Below are positions 8,817 to 18,910 of a stretch of DNA of 64,000 bases, piece by piece. The notes under the pieces were generated by a model. The model had not been told where the DNA came from, did no database searches, and worked only from the letters and a program-made list of their open reading frames with translations. Position 1 is the first letter of the stretch, and every line of letters begins with the position of its first letter. The stretch spans positions 1 to 64,000 of the forward strand of contig NZ_ATMI01000003.1 of NCBI RefSeq assembly GCF_000439375.1, written 5' to 3'. The stretch comes from Tatumella saanichensis. Its GTDB lineage: Bacteria > Pseudomonadota > Gammaproteobacteria > Enterobacterales > Enterobacteriaceae. Made by a program: the position numbers and the translations under genes.

Positions 8817-10103
8817 ATGACCTCATCAGTAATGCCAATCCGCCTCAGCCAGCAGGCTGCCGATGCCCGCTGGGGGGAAAATGCCCTGATTTCCAGCGAC
8901 CCGCAGGGGATCACCCTGCATCTTACCGGTAATGATCCCTTGGCGCAGATCCAACGTGCTGGCCGTAAAATTGATGGTCAGGGGATCCGCCAAGTGTCTC
9001 TGGCCGGTGATGACTGGGATCTAGAGCGCTGCTGGGCCTTCTGGCAGGGCTACCGCGCCCCGAAAGGCCAGCGTGATGTAGAGTGGCCGTCACTGAGTGA
9101 TGCGGATCAACAAGAGCTGACCCGTCGCCTGAAAGTGGTCGACTGGGTCCGTAATGTGATCAACCTGCCGGCGGAAGATCTGGCCCCTGAAGATCTGGCC
9201 AGCGCCGCCATCGATCTGCTCAGTGACCTGGGTGGTGATGCGATCAGCTACCGCATTACTAAAGGGGAAGATTTGCGCGAGCAAGGTTATATGGGGCTGC
9301 ACACCGTGGGCCGTGGCTCAACCCGTCCGCCAGTGTTACTGACCCTCGATTACAACCCAAGCGGCGACGAAGCGACGCCGGTGGACACTTGCCTAGTGGG
9401 TAAAGGGATCACCTTTGATACCGGCGGTTACAGCCTGAAGGGCAGTACCTTTATGGAGTCGATGAAGTCGGACATGGGCGGGGCGGCAACGCTGACTGGC
9501 GCACTGGGGTTGGCGATCAGTCGTGGTCTGAACAAGCGTGTTAAACTGATCCTCTGCTGCGCCGACAATATGGTCAGCGGCGGGGCACTGCGTCTTGGTG
9601 ACATCATCCGTTACCGCAATGGCAAAAGTGTCGAAGTCATGAATACCGATGCCGAAGGGCGTCTGGTGCTGGCGGATGGCCTGATTGATGCCAGTCAGCT
9701 TAAACCCCGTCTGCTGATCGATGCTGCCACCCTGACCGGTGCCGCGAAAGTGGCTCTGGGTAATGACTACCATGCGCTGTTCAGTTTTGATGATGCGCTG
9801 GCGGGCCGGTTACTGGAGAGTGCTGGCAACGAAGGCGAGCTGTTTTGGCGTCTGCCGCTGGCAGAGTTTCACCGTCAGCATCTCCCTTCTGGTTTCGCCG
9901 ACCTGAACAACATTGCCAGCCCAGCGCATACCGCCGGTGCCAGCAGTGCGGCGGCCTTCCTCTCTTACTTTGTCGAAGAGTATCAGCAGGGATGGCTGCA
10001 CATTGACTGTTCCGCCACCTATCGTAAAGGGGCGGTTGAACAATGGTCAGCCGGTGCAACCGGTCTGGGTGTGCGTACCGTCGCGAACCTGTTACTGAAA
10101 TAA
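8817..10103 (+). CDS. pepB: aminopeptidase B (PepB)
   Basis: PepB is a cytoplasmic M17 leucyl-aminopeptidase that trims N-terminal residues from peptides using two metal ions. The 428 residues carry the M17 signature [14 protein letters not shown], the metal-binding [14 protein letters not shown] and the catalytic region SDMGGAATL. It starts 15 bases after iscX and ends before a GGGCAGGC hairpin. Length matches E. coli PepB (about 427). Confidence 0.96.
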   Translation: MTSSVMPIRLSQQAADARWGENALISSDPQGITLHLTGNDPLAQIQRAGRKIDGQGIRQVSLAGDDWDLERCWAFWQGYRAPKGQRDVEWPSLSDADQQELTRRLKVVDWVRNVINLPAEDLAPEDLASAAIDLLSDLGGDAISYRITKGEDLREQGYMGLHTVGRGSTRPPVLLTLDYNPSGDEATPVDTCLVGKGITFDTGGYSLKGSTFMESMKSDMGGAATLTGALGLAISRGLNKRVKLILCCADNMVSGGALRLGDIIRYRNGKSVEVMNTDAEGRLVLADGLIDASQLKPRLLIDAATLTGAAKVALGNDYHALFSFDDALAGRLLESAGNEGELFWRLPLAEFHRQHLPSGFADLNNIASPAHTAGASSAAAFLSYFVEEYQQGWLHIDCSATYRKGAVEQWSAGATGLGVRTVANLLLK

Positions 10104-10121
10104 TCAGTCAGGTTCTTTTCA

Positions 10122-10148
10122 GGGCAGGCGAGAGCCTGCCCGATTTCT
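10122..10148 (+). terminator. hairpin after pepB
   Basis: GGGCAGGC (10122-10129) pairs with GCCTGCCC (10134-10141) across GAGA, followed by GATTTCT. The T-tract is weak, so it may act only partly as a terminator before sseB. Confidence 0.5.
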
Positions 10149-10164
10149 GTGGGTAGATCTTCCT

Positions 10165-10920
10165 ATGCAACACTCCCTCGATGTGCTGTTACGTCAGGCG
10201 GCTGCCGAACCCGCCAGCCGACCGGCTTTTTTTCGGCAATTGTTAACCGCCACTGTCTGGGTAGTTGCCCATGATGATGGTGGCCAGCCCCGCTTTGATG
10301 CCGATTTCCGTTATGACCTAGAAGGCTACGCGATACTGCCTTTCTTCAGCAGTGAAACGGCGTTGGAGCAGGTATTGGGGGCGGCACAGCCGCGCAGCAC
10401 CTTGAACGTCAGCCAACTGTTCCGCTTGGTTGACGGACAGACGCTGTGCCTTAATCCCGGGTTGAGTGAAGGTAAGGTGTTTACGGCGACGGAAATCAGG
10501 GAATTGCTGAACAGTGAAGGCAGTGTACTGGCGGGGATGGAGTCTGCAGCCGATACCGGTTCCCTGCTGTTGTCAGCGGTGGAGCAGCCGGATCCGCAGT
10601 TATTGGCTTCGCTCTCGGCATTGTTCCGGCAGGAAAAAACCGTCAAACGGGCCTTTCTGGCTTACTGTCGAGAGGCGGCTGACAGTGAAGGCAACTTACT
10701 GATTGGTATCGAAGCCGGTGAGGGGATTGAGCAGGTGATCCAGGCTGCTGGACAGGTGGCACTGGATACCTTACCGCAGGATACGCTGATTGATATTTGT
10801 GAAGTCAGGGGGCAGGAGGACGGTGTCAGTCACTTTTTCTCTGCTCACATCTCACCGTTTTATCAGCGTCCCCACGGCAGTTTCTTACGTGGCGTTGCAT
10901 TGCCCCCCTCAGCGAACTGA
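10165..10920 (+). CDS. sseB: SseB family protein (enhanced serine sensitivity)
   Basis: SseB overexpression makes E. coli sensitive to serine; its molecular role is not known. The 251-residue protein has the SseB N-terminal domain (about 10-130) and the C-terminal domain with FFSAHISPFYQRPHGSFLRG. It lies between pepB and the convergent sseA, as in E. coli. A GCACGGGG/CCCCGTGC hairpin separates it from sseA. Confidence 0.93.
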   Translation: MQHSLDVLLRQAAAEPASRPAFFRQLLTATVWVVAHDDGGQPRFDADFRYDLEGYAILPFFSSETALEQVLGAAQPRSTLNVSQLFRLVDGQTLCLNPGLSEGKVFTATEIRELLNSEGSVLAGMESAADTGSLLLSAVEQPDPQLLASLSALFRQEKTVKRAFLAYCREAADSEGNLLIGIEAGEGIEQVIQAAGQVALDTLPQDTLIDICEVRGQEDGVSHFFSAHISPFYQRPHGSFLRGVALPPSAN

Positions 10921-10924
10921 ACGC

Positions 10925-10945
10925 GCACGGGGCTTTACCCCGTGC
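10925..10945. terminator. hairpin between convergent sseB and sseA
   Basis: GCACGGGG (10925-10932) pairs with CCCCGTGC (10938-10945) around CTTTA. It sits between two convergent stop codons. There is no good T-tract on either side, so it is only terminator-like. Confidence 0.5.
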
Positions 10946-10948
10946 ATC

Positions 10949-11791
10949 TCAGCGTACTCCGGGCAGATCGTCGCGGCTTCCCCATTCTCCCCAAGAACCG
11001 TCGTATAAGCTAGCCTGTGGATAGCCAAGTTGCTCCAGCGCGGCCAGCAGTACTACTGCCGTCACCCCGGATCCACAACTGACAATAATCGGTTGCTTAA
11101 AATCGACGCCAGCCTGCTGAAAGGCCTGCTTCAGCTCATCATTCTCCAACAATTGGCCGTCGCGGACTAAGGTATTCCACGGCACGTTAAGGCTGCCGGG
11201 AATATGACCACGATATAAGCCTGGGCGCGGTTCGTCCACTTCAGCATTAAAGCGTGCCGCCGAACGGGCATCAATAATCTGTGCGCCCCCTTCATGGCTG
11301 ATCAGCAGCACATCGTTCAATGAACGGATCTGATCCGGCTGCGGGACTGACTCGAACTCTGACTGGGCAACACTGACTTCGCCTTGCTCGAGAGGGTAAC
11401 CTGCTGCCTTCCAACCGGCTAATCCCCCGGCGAGGATCGAGACTTGGTTGACCCCAAAATGGCGCAGCATCCACCAAGCCCGTGGCGCGGAGAACAGGCT
11501 GCCGTCGTCGTAGACCACCAGATGCTTATCATCACAGATGCCCAGTTCACGCATTGCTACCGCAAAGGCTTCAGGACGCGGCAACATGTGCGGGGCGGGA
11601 TGGCTGTGATCGGACAGGGCTTCAATATCGAAAAAAGGGGCGTTCGGCAGATGCTCGGCCAGATATTCTGCGGTAATGTTACGGGTCAGTTCCTGGCCCG
11701 GGGGCAGCATACGCGCATCGATAACCTGTACATCTTCATCCTGGCGGTGTTCAGCCAGCCAGTCGCGGGTGACAAATAGTCCCTGGTTCAT
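10949..11791 (-). CDS. sseA: 3-mercaptopyruvate sulfurtransferase SseA
   Basis: SseA is a two-domain rhodanese that moves sulfur from 3-mercaptopyruvate to thiols or cyanide. The 280 residues include an inactive N-terminal rhodanese domain and a C-terminal one with catalytic C239 in CGSGVTA, the loop typical of mercaptopyruvate rather than thiosulfate transferases. E. coli has yfhM and pbpC between sseA and ndk. Here ndk is the next gene, across about 300 bases. Confidence 0.95.
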   Translation of the reverse strand: MNQGLFVTRDWLAEHRQDEDVQVIDARMLPPGQELTRNITAEYLAEHLPNAPFFDIEALSDHSHPAPHMLPRPEAFAVAMRELGICDDKHLVVYDDGSLFSAPRAWWMLRHFGVNQVSILAGGLAGWKAAGYPLEQGEVSVAQSEFESVPQPDQIRSLNDVLLISHEGGAQIIDARSAARFNAEVDEPRPGLYRGHIPGSLNVPWNTLVRDGQLLENDELKQAFQQAGVDFKQPIIVSCGSGVTAVVLLAALEQLGYPQASLYDGSWGEWGSRDDLPGVR

Positions 11792-11986
11792 AGCCTCTCC
11801 TGTGGATGGTTAACTGTTATGAGTGTCGGTGATTTTCGCGGTGACCTCAAGACACGAACAGAAAAAGCTGCCGTTGTGCACGGCTCTGGCAACAAATTCC
11901 CCGCTCAGAGAGGGGATAGTGTTGGACTGTGGCGTTTTTTTTCAAAAAAAATGTGATTACCCGTAGGCAATGGCTGCATAGCCCCC

Positions 11987-12056
11987 TATAATTTGCGCCG
12001 TTTCTTCACCGGATAAATGATTTTACTCGCTTATCATTCTCGTCGTGACGACGAGA
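11987..12056 (+). promoter_or_regulatory. ndk promoter -10 and leader hairpin
   Basis: TATAAT at 11987-11992 is a consensus -10 box; no strong -35 is seen 17 bases upstream. The leader then carries TCTCGTCG (12038-12045) and CGACGAGA (12049-12056), a perfect 8-bp stem with a 3-base TGA loop, ending 38 bases before the ndk start. There is no T-tract, so it looks like an mRNA 5' structure rather than a terminator. Confidence 0.55.
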
Positions 12057-12094
12057 GACGGTGACATACTTTGGAAGTTCAGACTGAGGTCAAA

Positions 12095-12526
12095 ATGACA
12101 ATCGAACGTACTTTTTCTATCATCAAGCCAAATGCAGTTGCCAAAAACGTGATTGGTGCTATCTACAACCGTTTTGAAAGCGCTGGCTTCAAAATCGTTG
12201 GTGCTAAAATGCTGCACCTGACTAAAGAGCAGGCTGAAGGCTTCTACGCAGAACACAAAGGTCGTCCTTTCTTCGACGGTCTGGTTGAGTTCATGACTTC
12301 TGGTCCGGTTGTTGTTTCTGTTCTGGAAGGCGAAAATGCTATCCAGCGTCACCGTGACCTGATGGGGGCAACTAACCCTGACAACGCTCTGGCCGGTACT
12401 TTACGTGCCGATTACGCTGACAGCTTCACCGAAAACGCGACCCACGGTTCTGACTCTGCTGAGTCTGCAGCACGTGAAATCGCGTACTTCTTCGGCGAAG
12501 GTGAAGTCTGCGCGCGTACCCGTTAA
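12095..12526 (+). CDS. ndk: nucleoside diphosphate kinase
   Basis: Ndk balances NTP and dNTP pools by moving the gamma-phosphate through a phosphohistidine. ATG 12095 ([18 protein letters not shown]) gives 143 residues, the E. coli length; an upstream in-frame TTG at 12071 is not needed. The catalytic H117 lies in NATHGSDS. It has its own promoter and a strong terminator before rlmN. It is intact. Confidence 0.97.
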   Translation: MTIERTFSIIKPNAVAKNVIGAIYNRFESAGFKIVGAKMLHLTKEQAEGFYAEHKGRPFFDGLVEFMTSGPVVVSVLEGENAIQRHRDLMGATNPDNALAGTLRADYADSFTENATHGSDSAESAAREIAYFFGEGEVCARTR

Positions 12527-12624
12527 TCTGGCGGTGCGGGAGGTGACTGTTAACATACAGTGACAAATGCGCCTGTAAAAGGCCCAGCCAGCGTGGCATC
12601 CCGCAACAGATGATGTACAATAAG

Positions 12625-12661
12625 CACCCCTGCAGAGTTTCTGCGGGGGTGTTCCTTTTTT
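12625..12661 (+). terminator. ndk terminator
   Basis: CACCCCTGCAGA (12625-12636) pairs with TCTGCGGGGGTG (12640-12651) with one mismatch, followed by TTCCTTTTTT. It separates ndk from rlmN. Confidence 0.85.
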
Positions 12662-12711
12662 CACTCTTCATAACCGAGCCATAACGTGTAACAACGAGGC
12701 CAGAGATAACT

Positions 12712-13881
12712 ATGTCCGAACCTGCAGCGACTCCTGTGTCCGATACTCCTGTAACCGTGACCCCGAAAACCTCCAAAATTAACCTGCTGGATTTAAACCG
12801 TCAGCAGATGCGTGAATTTTTCCGTGAAATGGGTGAAAAGCCGTTTCGTGCCGATCAGGTGATGAAATGGATGTACCATTACTGCTGCGATGATTTCGAG
12901 CAGATGACGGATATCAACAAAGTCCTGCGTCAAAAACTGGCCCAGGTCGCAGAAATCCGTGCCCCAGAAGTTGCCGAAGAGATGCGTTCCTCCGACGGCA
13001 CTATCAAATGGGCGATCCGCGTCGCCGATCAACTGGTAGAAACTGTTTATATCCCAGAAGATGACCGTGCCACCCTGTGCGTATCCTCACAGGTCGGCTG
13101 TGCCCTGGAGTGTAAGTTCTGCTCCACGGCGCAACAGGGCTTTAACCGCAACCTACGGGTCTCAGAGATTATTGGCCAAGTGTGGCGTGCCGCTAAAATT
13201 ATCGGTGCGGCTAAAGTGACCGGTCAACGTCCGATTACCAACGTCGTGATGATGGGTATGGGTGAACCACTGCTCAACCTGACTAACGTGGTACCCGCCA
13301 TGGAAATCATGCTTGATGATTTCGGCTTCGGGCTGTCAAAACGCCGCGTCACCTTATCTACCTCCGGTGTGGTCCCGGCGCTGGATAAGCTGGGGGATAT
13401 GATCGATGTAGCACTGGCCATCTCGCTGCATGCTCCGAACGATACGCTGCGTGATGACATTGTACCGATTAACAAAAAGTACAATATCGAGGCGTTCCTA
13501 CAGTCGGTAAAACGCTACATGACCAAATCCAATGCCAATCAGGGCCGCGTCACCGTGGAATACGTGATGCTGGATCATGTCAATGACAGCACCGATGATG
13601 CCCATCAGTTGGCTGAAGTCCTGAAAGATACGCCGTGCAAGATCAACCTGATCCCGTGGAATCCCTTCCCGGGCGCCCCTTATGGGCGTAGTTCTAACAG
13701 CCGTGTCGACCGTTTCTCCAAGGTGCTGATGGATTACGGTTTTACCACTATCGTGCGTAAAACCCGTGGCGATGATATCGATGCTGCCTGTGGTCAGTTA
13801 GCCGGTGATGTCATTGACCGTACCAAACGTACGATGCGCAAAAAAATGGCCGGTGAAGAAATCTCTGTGAAGGCGGTCTAA
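12712..13881 (+). CDS. rlmN: 23S rRNA/tRNA (adenine-C2) methyltransferase RlmN
   Basis: RlmN is a radical-SAM enzyme that methylates C2 of A2503 in 23S rRNA and A37 in some tRNAs. The 389 residues carry the [4Fe-4S] motif CxxxCxxC at C130, C134 and C137, plus the two reactive cysteines C123 and C360 (RDD...DAACGQL). The N-terminus is about 5 residues longer than in E. coli. It is followed by the broken pilW and then rodZ. Confidence 0.97.
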   Translation: MSEPAATPVSDTPVTVTPKTSKINLLDLNRQQMREFFREMGEKPFRADQVMKWMYHYCCDDFEQMTDINKVLRQKLAQVAEIRAPEVAEEMRSSDGTIKWAIRVADQLVETVYIPEDDRATLCVSSQVGCALECKFCSTAQQGFNRNLRVSEIIGQVWRAAKIIGAAKVTGQRPITNVVMMGMGEPLLNLTNVVPAMEIMLDDFGFGLSKRRVTLSTSGVVPALDKLGDMIDVALAISLHAPNDTLRDDIVPINKKYNIEAFLQSVKRYMTKSNANQGRVTVEYVMLDHVNDSTDDAHQLAEVLKDTPCKINLIPWNPFPGAPYGRSSNSRVDRFSKVLMDYGFTTIVRKTRGDDIDAACGQLAGDVIDRTKRTMRKKMAGEEISVKAV

Positions 13882-13958
13882 GCTTTAACCGTGACGGCTT
13901 TTGCCGATCCCCGAGACTGTGTGAGGCTGTTGAGAAACACTGAGCACAGGAGCACAGC

Positions 13959-14650
13959 ATGGCGGGGAAAGGGGAAAGCATTGTTTTACTGATTGTGTTG
14001 CTGGGGTCAGGCTGTCAGTCGGTTGTACCGGTCGCGGGCGGGGAAACCCGCCTCACCCTCGGCCTTGAGTATCTGGCGATGGGGGAATACCGAGCCGCAG
14101 AGCGTAACCTATTACGAGCGAAGCGGGCGCTGCCGGGGGATTATCGACCGGTGTTGGCCTTGGCTCGGCTTAATCAGACTGAGGGCCATGTCAGTCGCGC
14201 CATTGTCTGGTACACTCAGGCAGAAGAGATGGCTCCGGAAAATGGTTATGTGCTTAATAATTACGGTGCGTTTCTTTGTGCTTTAGGGCAGTATGATGAA
14301 GCTCGGCGGCGTTTCACCTTGGCTGGGCAATCCCTTGAGCCGGGCGGACTGACAGATACCGAGCCGTTCTCAGCGACCTGCTTTCCGCATGAATGACCAC
14401 GGGTCACTGTGACGGCAAGCTGAGTCGCGATGGTTAACAAAGGCTGTTTTGCTGCTGAAACCTAATAGGCTGATGCGGTTGCCGGCGACGTCTGACTTGG
14501 CAACTGTTGCGATGGCAGAACGTTTTTGGTTAAAGATCTTTTACGCCGCGCGACACTATTCTCCCCGGGACACCCGGCGTTACGGAGAGGTTCGCGTGGA
14601 TCAATCCACTTTCGATACAGCACCAGCGTTATTTAGCGAATGAATACTGA
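13959..14650 (+). pseudogene. pilW: type IV pilus biogenesis/stability protein PilW, frameshifted
   Basis: The first 145 codons (13959-14396) encode a lipoprotein signal with lipobox ending at C19 (LLGSGC) and TPR helices such as VLNNYGAFLCALGQYDEA, typical of PilW/PilF pilotins that help assemble the PilQ secretin. The frame then stops. The rest of the family pattern continues in a second frame at about 14415-14590 (QAESRWLTKAVLLLKPNRL, AERFWLK, AARHY, RRYGE) and finally in a third ([12 protein letters not shown]), ending at 14650 and overlapping the rodZ start. The total span of about 230 codons is close to full length, so the gene was broken by small indels, not a large deletion. It is very probably non-functional. 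Confidence 0.75.
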
Positions 14651-15692
14651 AGCCAACCAAGAAAAAACCGCAGCTCATTCCACCGGCGAACGCCTGCGTC
14701 TGGCCCGTGAAGCCAGAGGATTGAGTCAGCAAAATGTTGCAGAGCGTCTTTGTCTGAAACTGTCCACGGTGCGCGATATCGAGGAGGACAAAACCCCTAC
14801 CGATCTGGCCGCCACCTTCCTGCGCGGTTATATCCGCTCCTATGCGCGACTGGTGCAGGTGCCTGAAAGTGACATTTTACCGATGTTATCCGAGCAAGCC
14901 CCGGTACGTGCCGCCAAAATTACGCCGATGCATAATATCTCTCTCGGTGGCAGTCGCCGTCGTAAAAAACGAGATGGTATGCTGATGACCTTTACCCTGC
15001 TGGTGATCCTGGTAGTGGTCGGTCTGACGGTGGCCTGGTGGTGGCAAAACCATAAAGCCTCGCAGGCTGATCTGAATGCCATGACCAATACCTCTGCGAG
15101 CGGCAATACCAGTGGCCAGTCAATTCCATTGACCGGCAGCAGTGATGATTCCTCTACCAATGGTACGTCGGTCCCGTTGGATACGGACAACAGTGCGCCG
15201 ACTACCAGTGACTCACCGGCAGCGACCGCCAACAGCGGTGCTGATAATGCGCCGACGGCAGACAGCAACAACAGTGCAACGACTGCTACCGGCACTGACG
15301 ACAACCAGACGCCAGCGGCGAGCAGTGCGGTTGTCTCACCCTCTCAGGTGACCACACCGACTTCCGCCCCTGTGCCGACTCCGGCTCCGACCAGCACCAC
15401 GGACACCTCCTCACCAGCACAACCGGCAGCAGCGGTAACGCCAACCAGCGGTGATGCACTCGTGATGAACTTCCACGGTGATTGCTGGTTACAGGTCACC
15501 GATGCTAGCGGTAAAAAACTGTTCAGCGGACTGCAACATAATGGCGGTACTCTGAACCTGACCGGAAAAACCCCTTATCGTGTCCGGATTGGCGCACCTC
15601 GTTCTGTCTCTGTACAGTTTCGTGGTCAGCCCGTTGATTTAAGTCGTTTTGTTCGTACTAACCAGGTCGCCCGCTTGACGATCGGTGCCTAG
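14640..15692 (+). CDS. rodZ: cytoskeleton protein RodZ
   Basis: RodZ links MreB to the Rod complex and keeps rod shape. The 350 residues show a helix-turn-helix domain (about 15-85), a basic patch SRRRKKR at 105-111, one transmembrane helix (about 113-134) and a long Ser/Thr/Ala/Pro-rich periplasmic linker (about 142-265). The C-terminal beta-domain contains [16 protein letters not shown]. Its start overlaps the end of the pilW pseudogene, so it was once translationally coupled to pilW. ispG follows after 35 bases. Confidence 0.95.
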   Translation: MNTEANQEKTAAHSTGERLRLAREARGLSQQNVAERLCLKLSTVRDIEEDKTPTDLAATFLRGYIRSYARLVQVPESDILPMLSEQAPVRAAKITPMHNISLGGSRRRKKRDGMLMTFTLLVILVVVGLTVAWWWQNHKASQADLNAMTNTSASGNTSGQSIPLTGSSDDSSTNGTSVPLDTDNSAPTTSDSPAATANSGADNAPTADSNNSATTATGTDDNQTPAASSAVVSPSQVTTPTSAPVPTPAPTSTTDTSSPAQPAAAVTPTSGDALVMNFHGDCWLQVTDASGKKLFSGLQHNGGTLNLTGKTPYRVRIGAPRSVSVQFRGQPVDLSRFVRTNQVARLTIGA

Positions 15693-15727
15693 TAAGACAC
15701 CGTCTCAGGGACTTGTGGAGAGAAACT

Positions 15728-16849
15728 ATGCATAACCAGGCTCCAATAAACCGCCGTAAATCCACTCGGATTTATGTGGGGAAGGTGCCAGTCGGCGACG
15801 GAGCGCCTATTGCCGTTCAGTCAATGACCAATACCCGTACTACCGATGTTGAAGCAACTGTTAATCAGATAAAAGCGCTGGAACGTGTTGGTGCTGATAT
15901 CGTCCGTGTGTCGGTACCGACCATGGATGCGGCAGAAGCGTTCCGCTTGATTAAACAGCAGGTGAATGTGCCGTTGGTGGCCGATATTCACTTTGACTAC
16001 CGTATTGCCTTGAAAGTGGCAGAATACGGCGTCGACTGTTTGCGTATTAACCCCGGCAATATCGGTAATAATGACCGTATCCGTCAGGTGGTTGATTGCG
16101 CACGTGATCACAATATCCCGATCCGTATCGGCGTTAATGCCGGATCTCTAGAGAAAGATCTTCAGGAAAAATATGGTGAGCCAACTCCGCAGGCGCTGCT
16201 GGAATCGGCAATGCGTCATGTTGACCATCTGGACCGACTCAACTTTGATCAGTTTAAAGTCAGTGTCAAAGCCTCGGATGTTTTCTTAGCGGTTGAATCT
16301 TACCGGCTATTGGCGAAACAAATTGATCAACCCCTCCACCTCGGTATCACCGAAGCGGGTGGCGCCCGAGCGGGGTCCGTGAAATCGGCCATCGGTTTGG
16401 GGCTGCTGTTGTCTGAAGGGATCGGTGATACGCTGCGTATTTCCTTAGCAGCGGACCCGGTTGAAGAGATCAAAGTGGGCTTTGATATCCTGAAGTCACT
16501 GCGTATCCGCACTCGCGGGATTAACTTTATTGCTTGTCCGACCTGCTCCCGCCAAGAGTTTGATGTTATTGGTACGGTTAACGCCCTAGAGCAGCGACTG
16601 GAAGACATTATCACCCCAATGGATGTCTCTATTATCGGCTGTGTGGTCAACGGTCCGGGTGAAGCGACAGTTTCCACCCTCGGGGTCACCGGCGGCAATA
16701 AGAAGAGCGGCTTTTATGAAGACGGTATACGCCAGCGTGATCGACTGGATAATCACGATATGATTGATCAGCTTGAAGCCCGTATCCGAGCCAAAGCCTC
16801 TATGCTCAACGAAAATCAGCGTATTGATGTGCGTGAGGTTGAAAAGTAA
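15728..16849 (+). CDS. ispG: 4-hydroxy-3-methylbut-2-enyl diphosphate synthase (flavodoxin) IspG
   Basis: IspG (GcpE) is a [4Fe-4S] enzyme of the MEP isoprenoid pathway that converts MEcPP to HMBPP. ATG 15728 ([12 protein letters not shown]) gives 373 residues; an upstream in-frame TTG is unlikely. Cluster ligands C270, C273 and C305 with E312 are in ACPTCSRQE and CVVNGPGE. It is nearly identical to E. coli apart from one extra residue near 335. It lies between rodZ and hisS, the standard order. Confidence 0.97.
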   Translation: MHNQAPINRRKSTRIYVGKVPVGDGAPIAVQSMTNTRTTDVEATVNQIKALERVGADIVRVSVPTMDAAEAFRLIKQQVNVPLVADIHFDYRIALKVAEYGVDCLRINPGNIGNNDRIRQVVDCARDHNIPIRIGVNAGSLEKDLQEKYGEPTPQALLESAMRHVDHLDRLNFDQFKVSVKASDVFLAVESYRLLAKQIDQPLHLGITEAGGARAGSVKSAIGLGLLLSEGIGDTLRISLAADPVEEIKVGFDILKSLRIRTRGINFIACPTCSRQEFDVIGTVNALEQRLEDIITPMDVSIIGCVVNGPGEATVSTLGVTGGNKKSGFYEDGIRQRDRLDNHDMIDQLEARIRAKASMLNENQRIDVREVEK

Positions 16850-16958
16850 CGGTAAATGTATTCCTGACAGAGTGCATTTGTTTGATAATTGGGCCTGTGC
16901 GGTATTCATCCTATAAGGTATGATGCCGGACAGGTTTTTTGTTTTAAGAGATTTTGAC

Positions 16959-18233
16959 GTGGCAAAGAATATCCAGGCGATTCGCGGAATGAACGATTAT
17001 CTGCCAGCAGATACCGCACTGTGGCAACGCATTGAGCAGGTTCTGAAGCAGGTTCTGGCAGGGTACGGATTTAGTGAAATCCGTCTGCCGATTGTGGAAC
17101 AAACTCCTCTTTTTAAACGCGCCATCGGTGAAGTGACCGATGTGGTTGAAAAAGAGATGTACACCTTTGATGATCGTAACGGCGATAGCCTGACTTTGCG
17201 CCCAGAAGGGACCGCGGGCTGCGTGCGTGCCGGTATTGAACATGGTCTGCTGTATAATCAGGAACAGCGTCTGTGGTATATCGGTCCGATGTTCCGCTAT
17301 GAGCGTCCACAGAAAGGCCGTTATCGTCAGTTTCATCAGATCGGTGCAGAAGTGTTTGGTCTGACCGGGCCGGATATCGACGCGGAACTGATTATGATGA
17401 CCGCTCGCTGGTGGAAAGCGCTGGGTATTGCTGACCACGTTAGTCTAGAACTGAACTCTATCGGTTCGCTGGATGCCCGTGCTGAGTACCGTGAGGCTCT
17501 AGTGGCGTTCTTAGAGCAGCATAAAGCGTCGCTGGATGAAGACTGTCAGCGCCGGATGTACAGCAACCCACTGCGGGTGCTGGACAGCAAAAAACCGGAT
17601 ATTCAGACCTTACTTAACGATGCGCCACAGCTAGGCGACTACTTGGATCAGGATTCTCGCGATCACTTCGACGGCCTGTGTGCACTGCTTGACCAAGTCG
17701 GCATCCAGTATACGGTCAACCAGCGTCTGGTGCGTGGCCTCGATTACTATAATCGTACCGTGTTTGAGTGGGTCACCACCAGTCTTGGTTCCCAGGGTAC
17801 AGTCTGTGCCGGTGGGCGCTATGACGGGCTGGTAGAACAGTTGGGCGGTCGCGGTACACCGGCGGTCGGTTTTGCTATGGGTCTTGAGCGCCTGGTTCTT
17901 TTAGTTCAAGCGGTTAATCCGGAATTTGAACCGAACCGTAAAGCGGATGTCTATGTTATCTCTTCCGGCAGTGGTGTTCAGGCAGCGGCGATGAAATTGG
18001 CAGAAGAAGTGCGTGACGCAGCGCCGCAGATCCGACTGATGACCAACTTCGGTGGTGGCAACTTTAAGAAGCAGTTTGCCCGCGCCGATAAATGCGGTGC
18101 TCGCCTGGCTCTGGTGCTGGGTGAAGATGAAGTCAACAACGGTCAGGTAGTGATTAAAAACCTGAGCACCGGCGAGCAGCAGACGATTCGTCGTGAGGAT
18201 GTTTCTGATGCTTTGCTGGGTGCGCTACAGTAA
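16959..18233 (+). CDS. hisS: histidyl-tRNA synthetase
   Basis: HisS is a class II synthetase that charges tRNA-His. A GTG start at 16959 ([16 protein letters not shown]) gives 424 residues like E. coli, which also uses GTG; an upstream ATG at 16920 would add 13 unmatched residues. Class II motif 2 ([16 protein letters not shown]), the histidine motif [11 protein letters not shown] and motif 3 (GFAMGLERL) are all present. The C-terminal anticodon-binding domain is complete. Confidence 0.97.
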   Translation: MAKNIQAIRGMNDYLPADTALWQRIEQVLKQVLAGYGFSEIRLPIVEQTPLFKRAIGEVTDVVEKEMYTFDDRNGDSLTLRPEGTAGCVRAGIEHGLLYNQEQRLWYIGPMFRYERPQKGRYRQFHQIGAEVFGLTGPDIDAELIMMTARWWKALGIADHVSLELNSIGSLDARAEYREALVAFLEQHKASLDEDCQRRMYSNPLRVLDSKKPDIQTLLNDAPQLGDYLDQDSRDHFDGLCALLDQVGIQYTVNQRLVRGLDYYNRTVFEWVTTSLGSQGTVCAGGRYDGLVEQLGGRGTPAVGFAMGLERLVLLVQAVNPEFEPNRKADVYVISSGSGVQAAAMKLAEEVRDAAPQIRLMTNFGGGNFKKQFARADKCGARLALVLGEDEVNNGQVVIKNLSTGEQQTIRREDVSDALLGALQ

Positions 18234-18272
18234 GCCCAGGGCAAGTATTACGCGTTAACAGGAGTCTATGAC

Positions 18273-18890
18273 GTGGAAGTTTACAGCACTGAACAAGAGC
18301 AGACGACTGCTCTCAGAAATTTCTTTACCCACAATGGTAAAGCGCTGGCCGCAGGCCTGGTGATTGGTGTCGTCGCTATCGCAGGCTGGCGTTTTTGGGT
18401 CAGCCATCAGCAGAGCAATGGGTTGGAACTGTCAGCCCGCTATCAGCAGTTGAGCGAGGCAATAGATGCCAATAAACCTGCGACACTGGATGCCATGTCT
18501 GCATTTGTTAATGATACCCATAGCTCCTATGGCGCGCTGGCCGCGATGGATCTGGCAAAAGTCTACGCAGATGCCGGTCAGCTGGATAAAGCGTCTCAGC
18601 AACTGGCTCAAGGCATCAAAGATAGCGAAGATGCTAACCTGCAGGCAGTATTACGTCTTCGTCTGGCTCGCGTGCAGTTACAGCAGAACCAGGCCGACAA
18701 CGCCCTGCAGACCTTAGACACGGTCAAAGGCGATGGCTGGACCGCACTGGTTGCTGATGTTCGCGGTGATGCGCTGCTCAGCAAAGGTGACAAACAGGGG
18801 GCCCGTGCCGCCTGGAGTAAAGGCATTGATTCTGATGCATCCCCTGCACTGAAGCAGATGATGCAGATGAAATTGAATAATTTAAGCTAA
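18273..18890 (+). CDS. yfgM: periplasmic chaperone/ancillary SecYEG translocon subunit YfgM
   Basis: YfgM is an inner-membrane protein that associates with SecYEG and PpiD and helps outer-membrane protein traffic. The 205 residues start at a GTG (MEVYSTEQEQTTALRNFF), with one membrane helix at about 22-42 followed by periplasmic TPR-like helices ending KQMMQMKLNNLS. It sits 39 bases after hisS and 20 before bamB, so the three are probably cotranscribed. Confidence 0.93.
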   Translation: MEVYSTEQEQTTALRNFFTHNGKALAAGLVIGVVAIAGWRFWVSHQQSNGLELSARYQQLSEAIDANKPATLDAMSAFVNDTHSSYGALAAMDLAKVYADAGQLDKASQQLAQGIKDSEDANLQAVLRLRLARVQLQQNQADNALQTLDTVKGDGWTALVADVRGDALLSKGDKQGARAAWSKGIDSDASPALKQMMQMKLNNLS

Positions 18891-18910
18891 GCCAGTCAAA
18901 GAGAGAGCGC

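Noticed and set aside
9393-9773. 126-codon minus-strand ORF inside pepB
   Set aside because: Antisense shadow of a well-conserved gene; composition follows the pepB codon pattern.
12071-12094. upstream TTG start for ndk
   Set aside because: It adds 8 residues not found in the family; ATG 12095 gives the conserved 143-residue protein.
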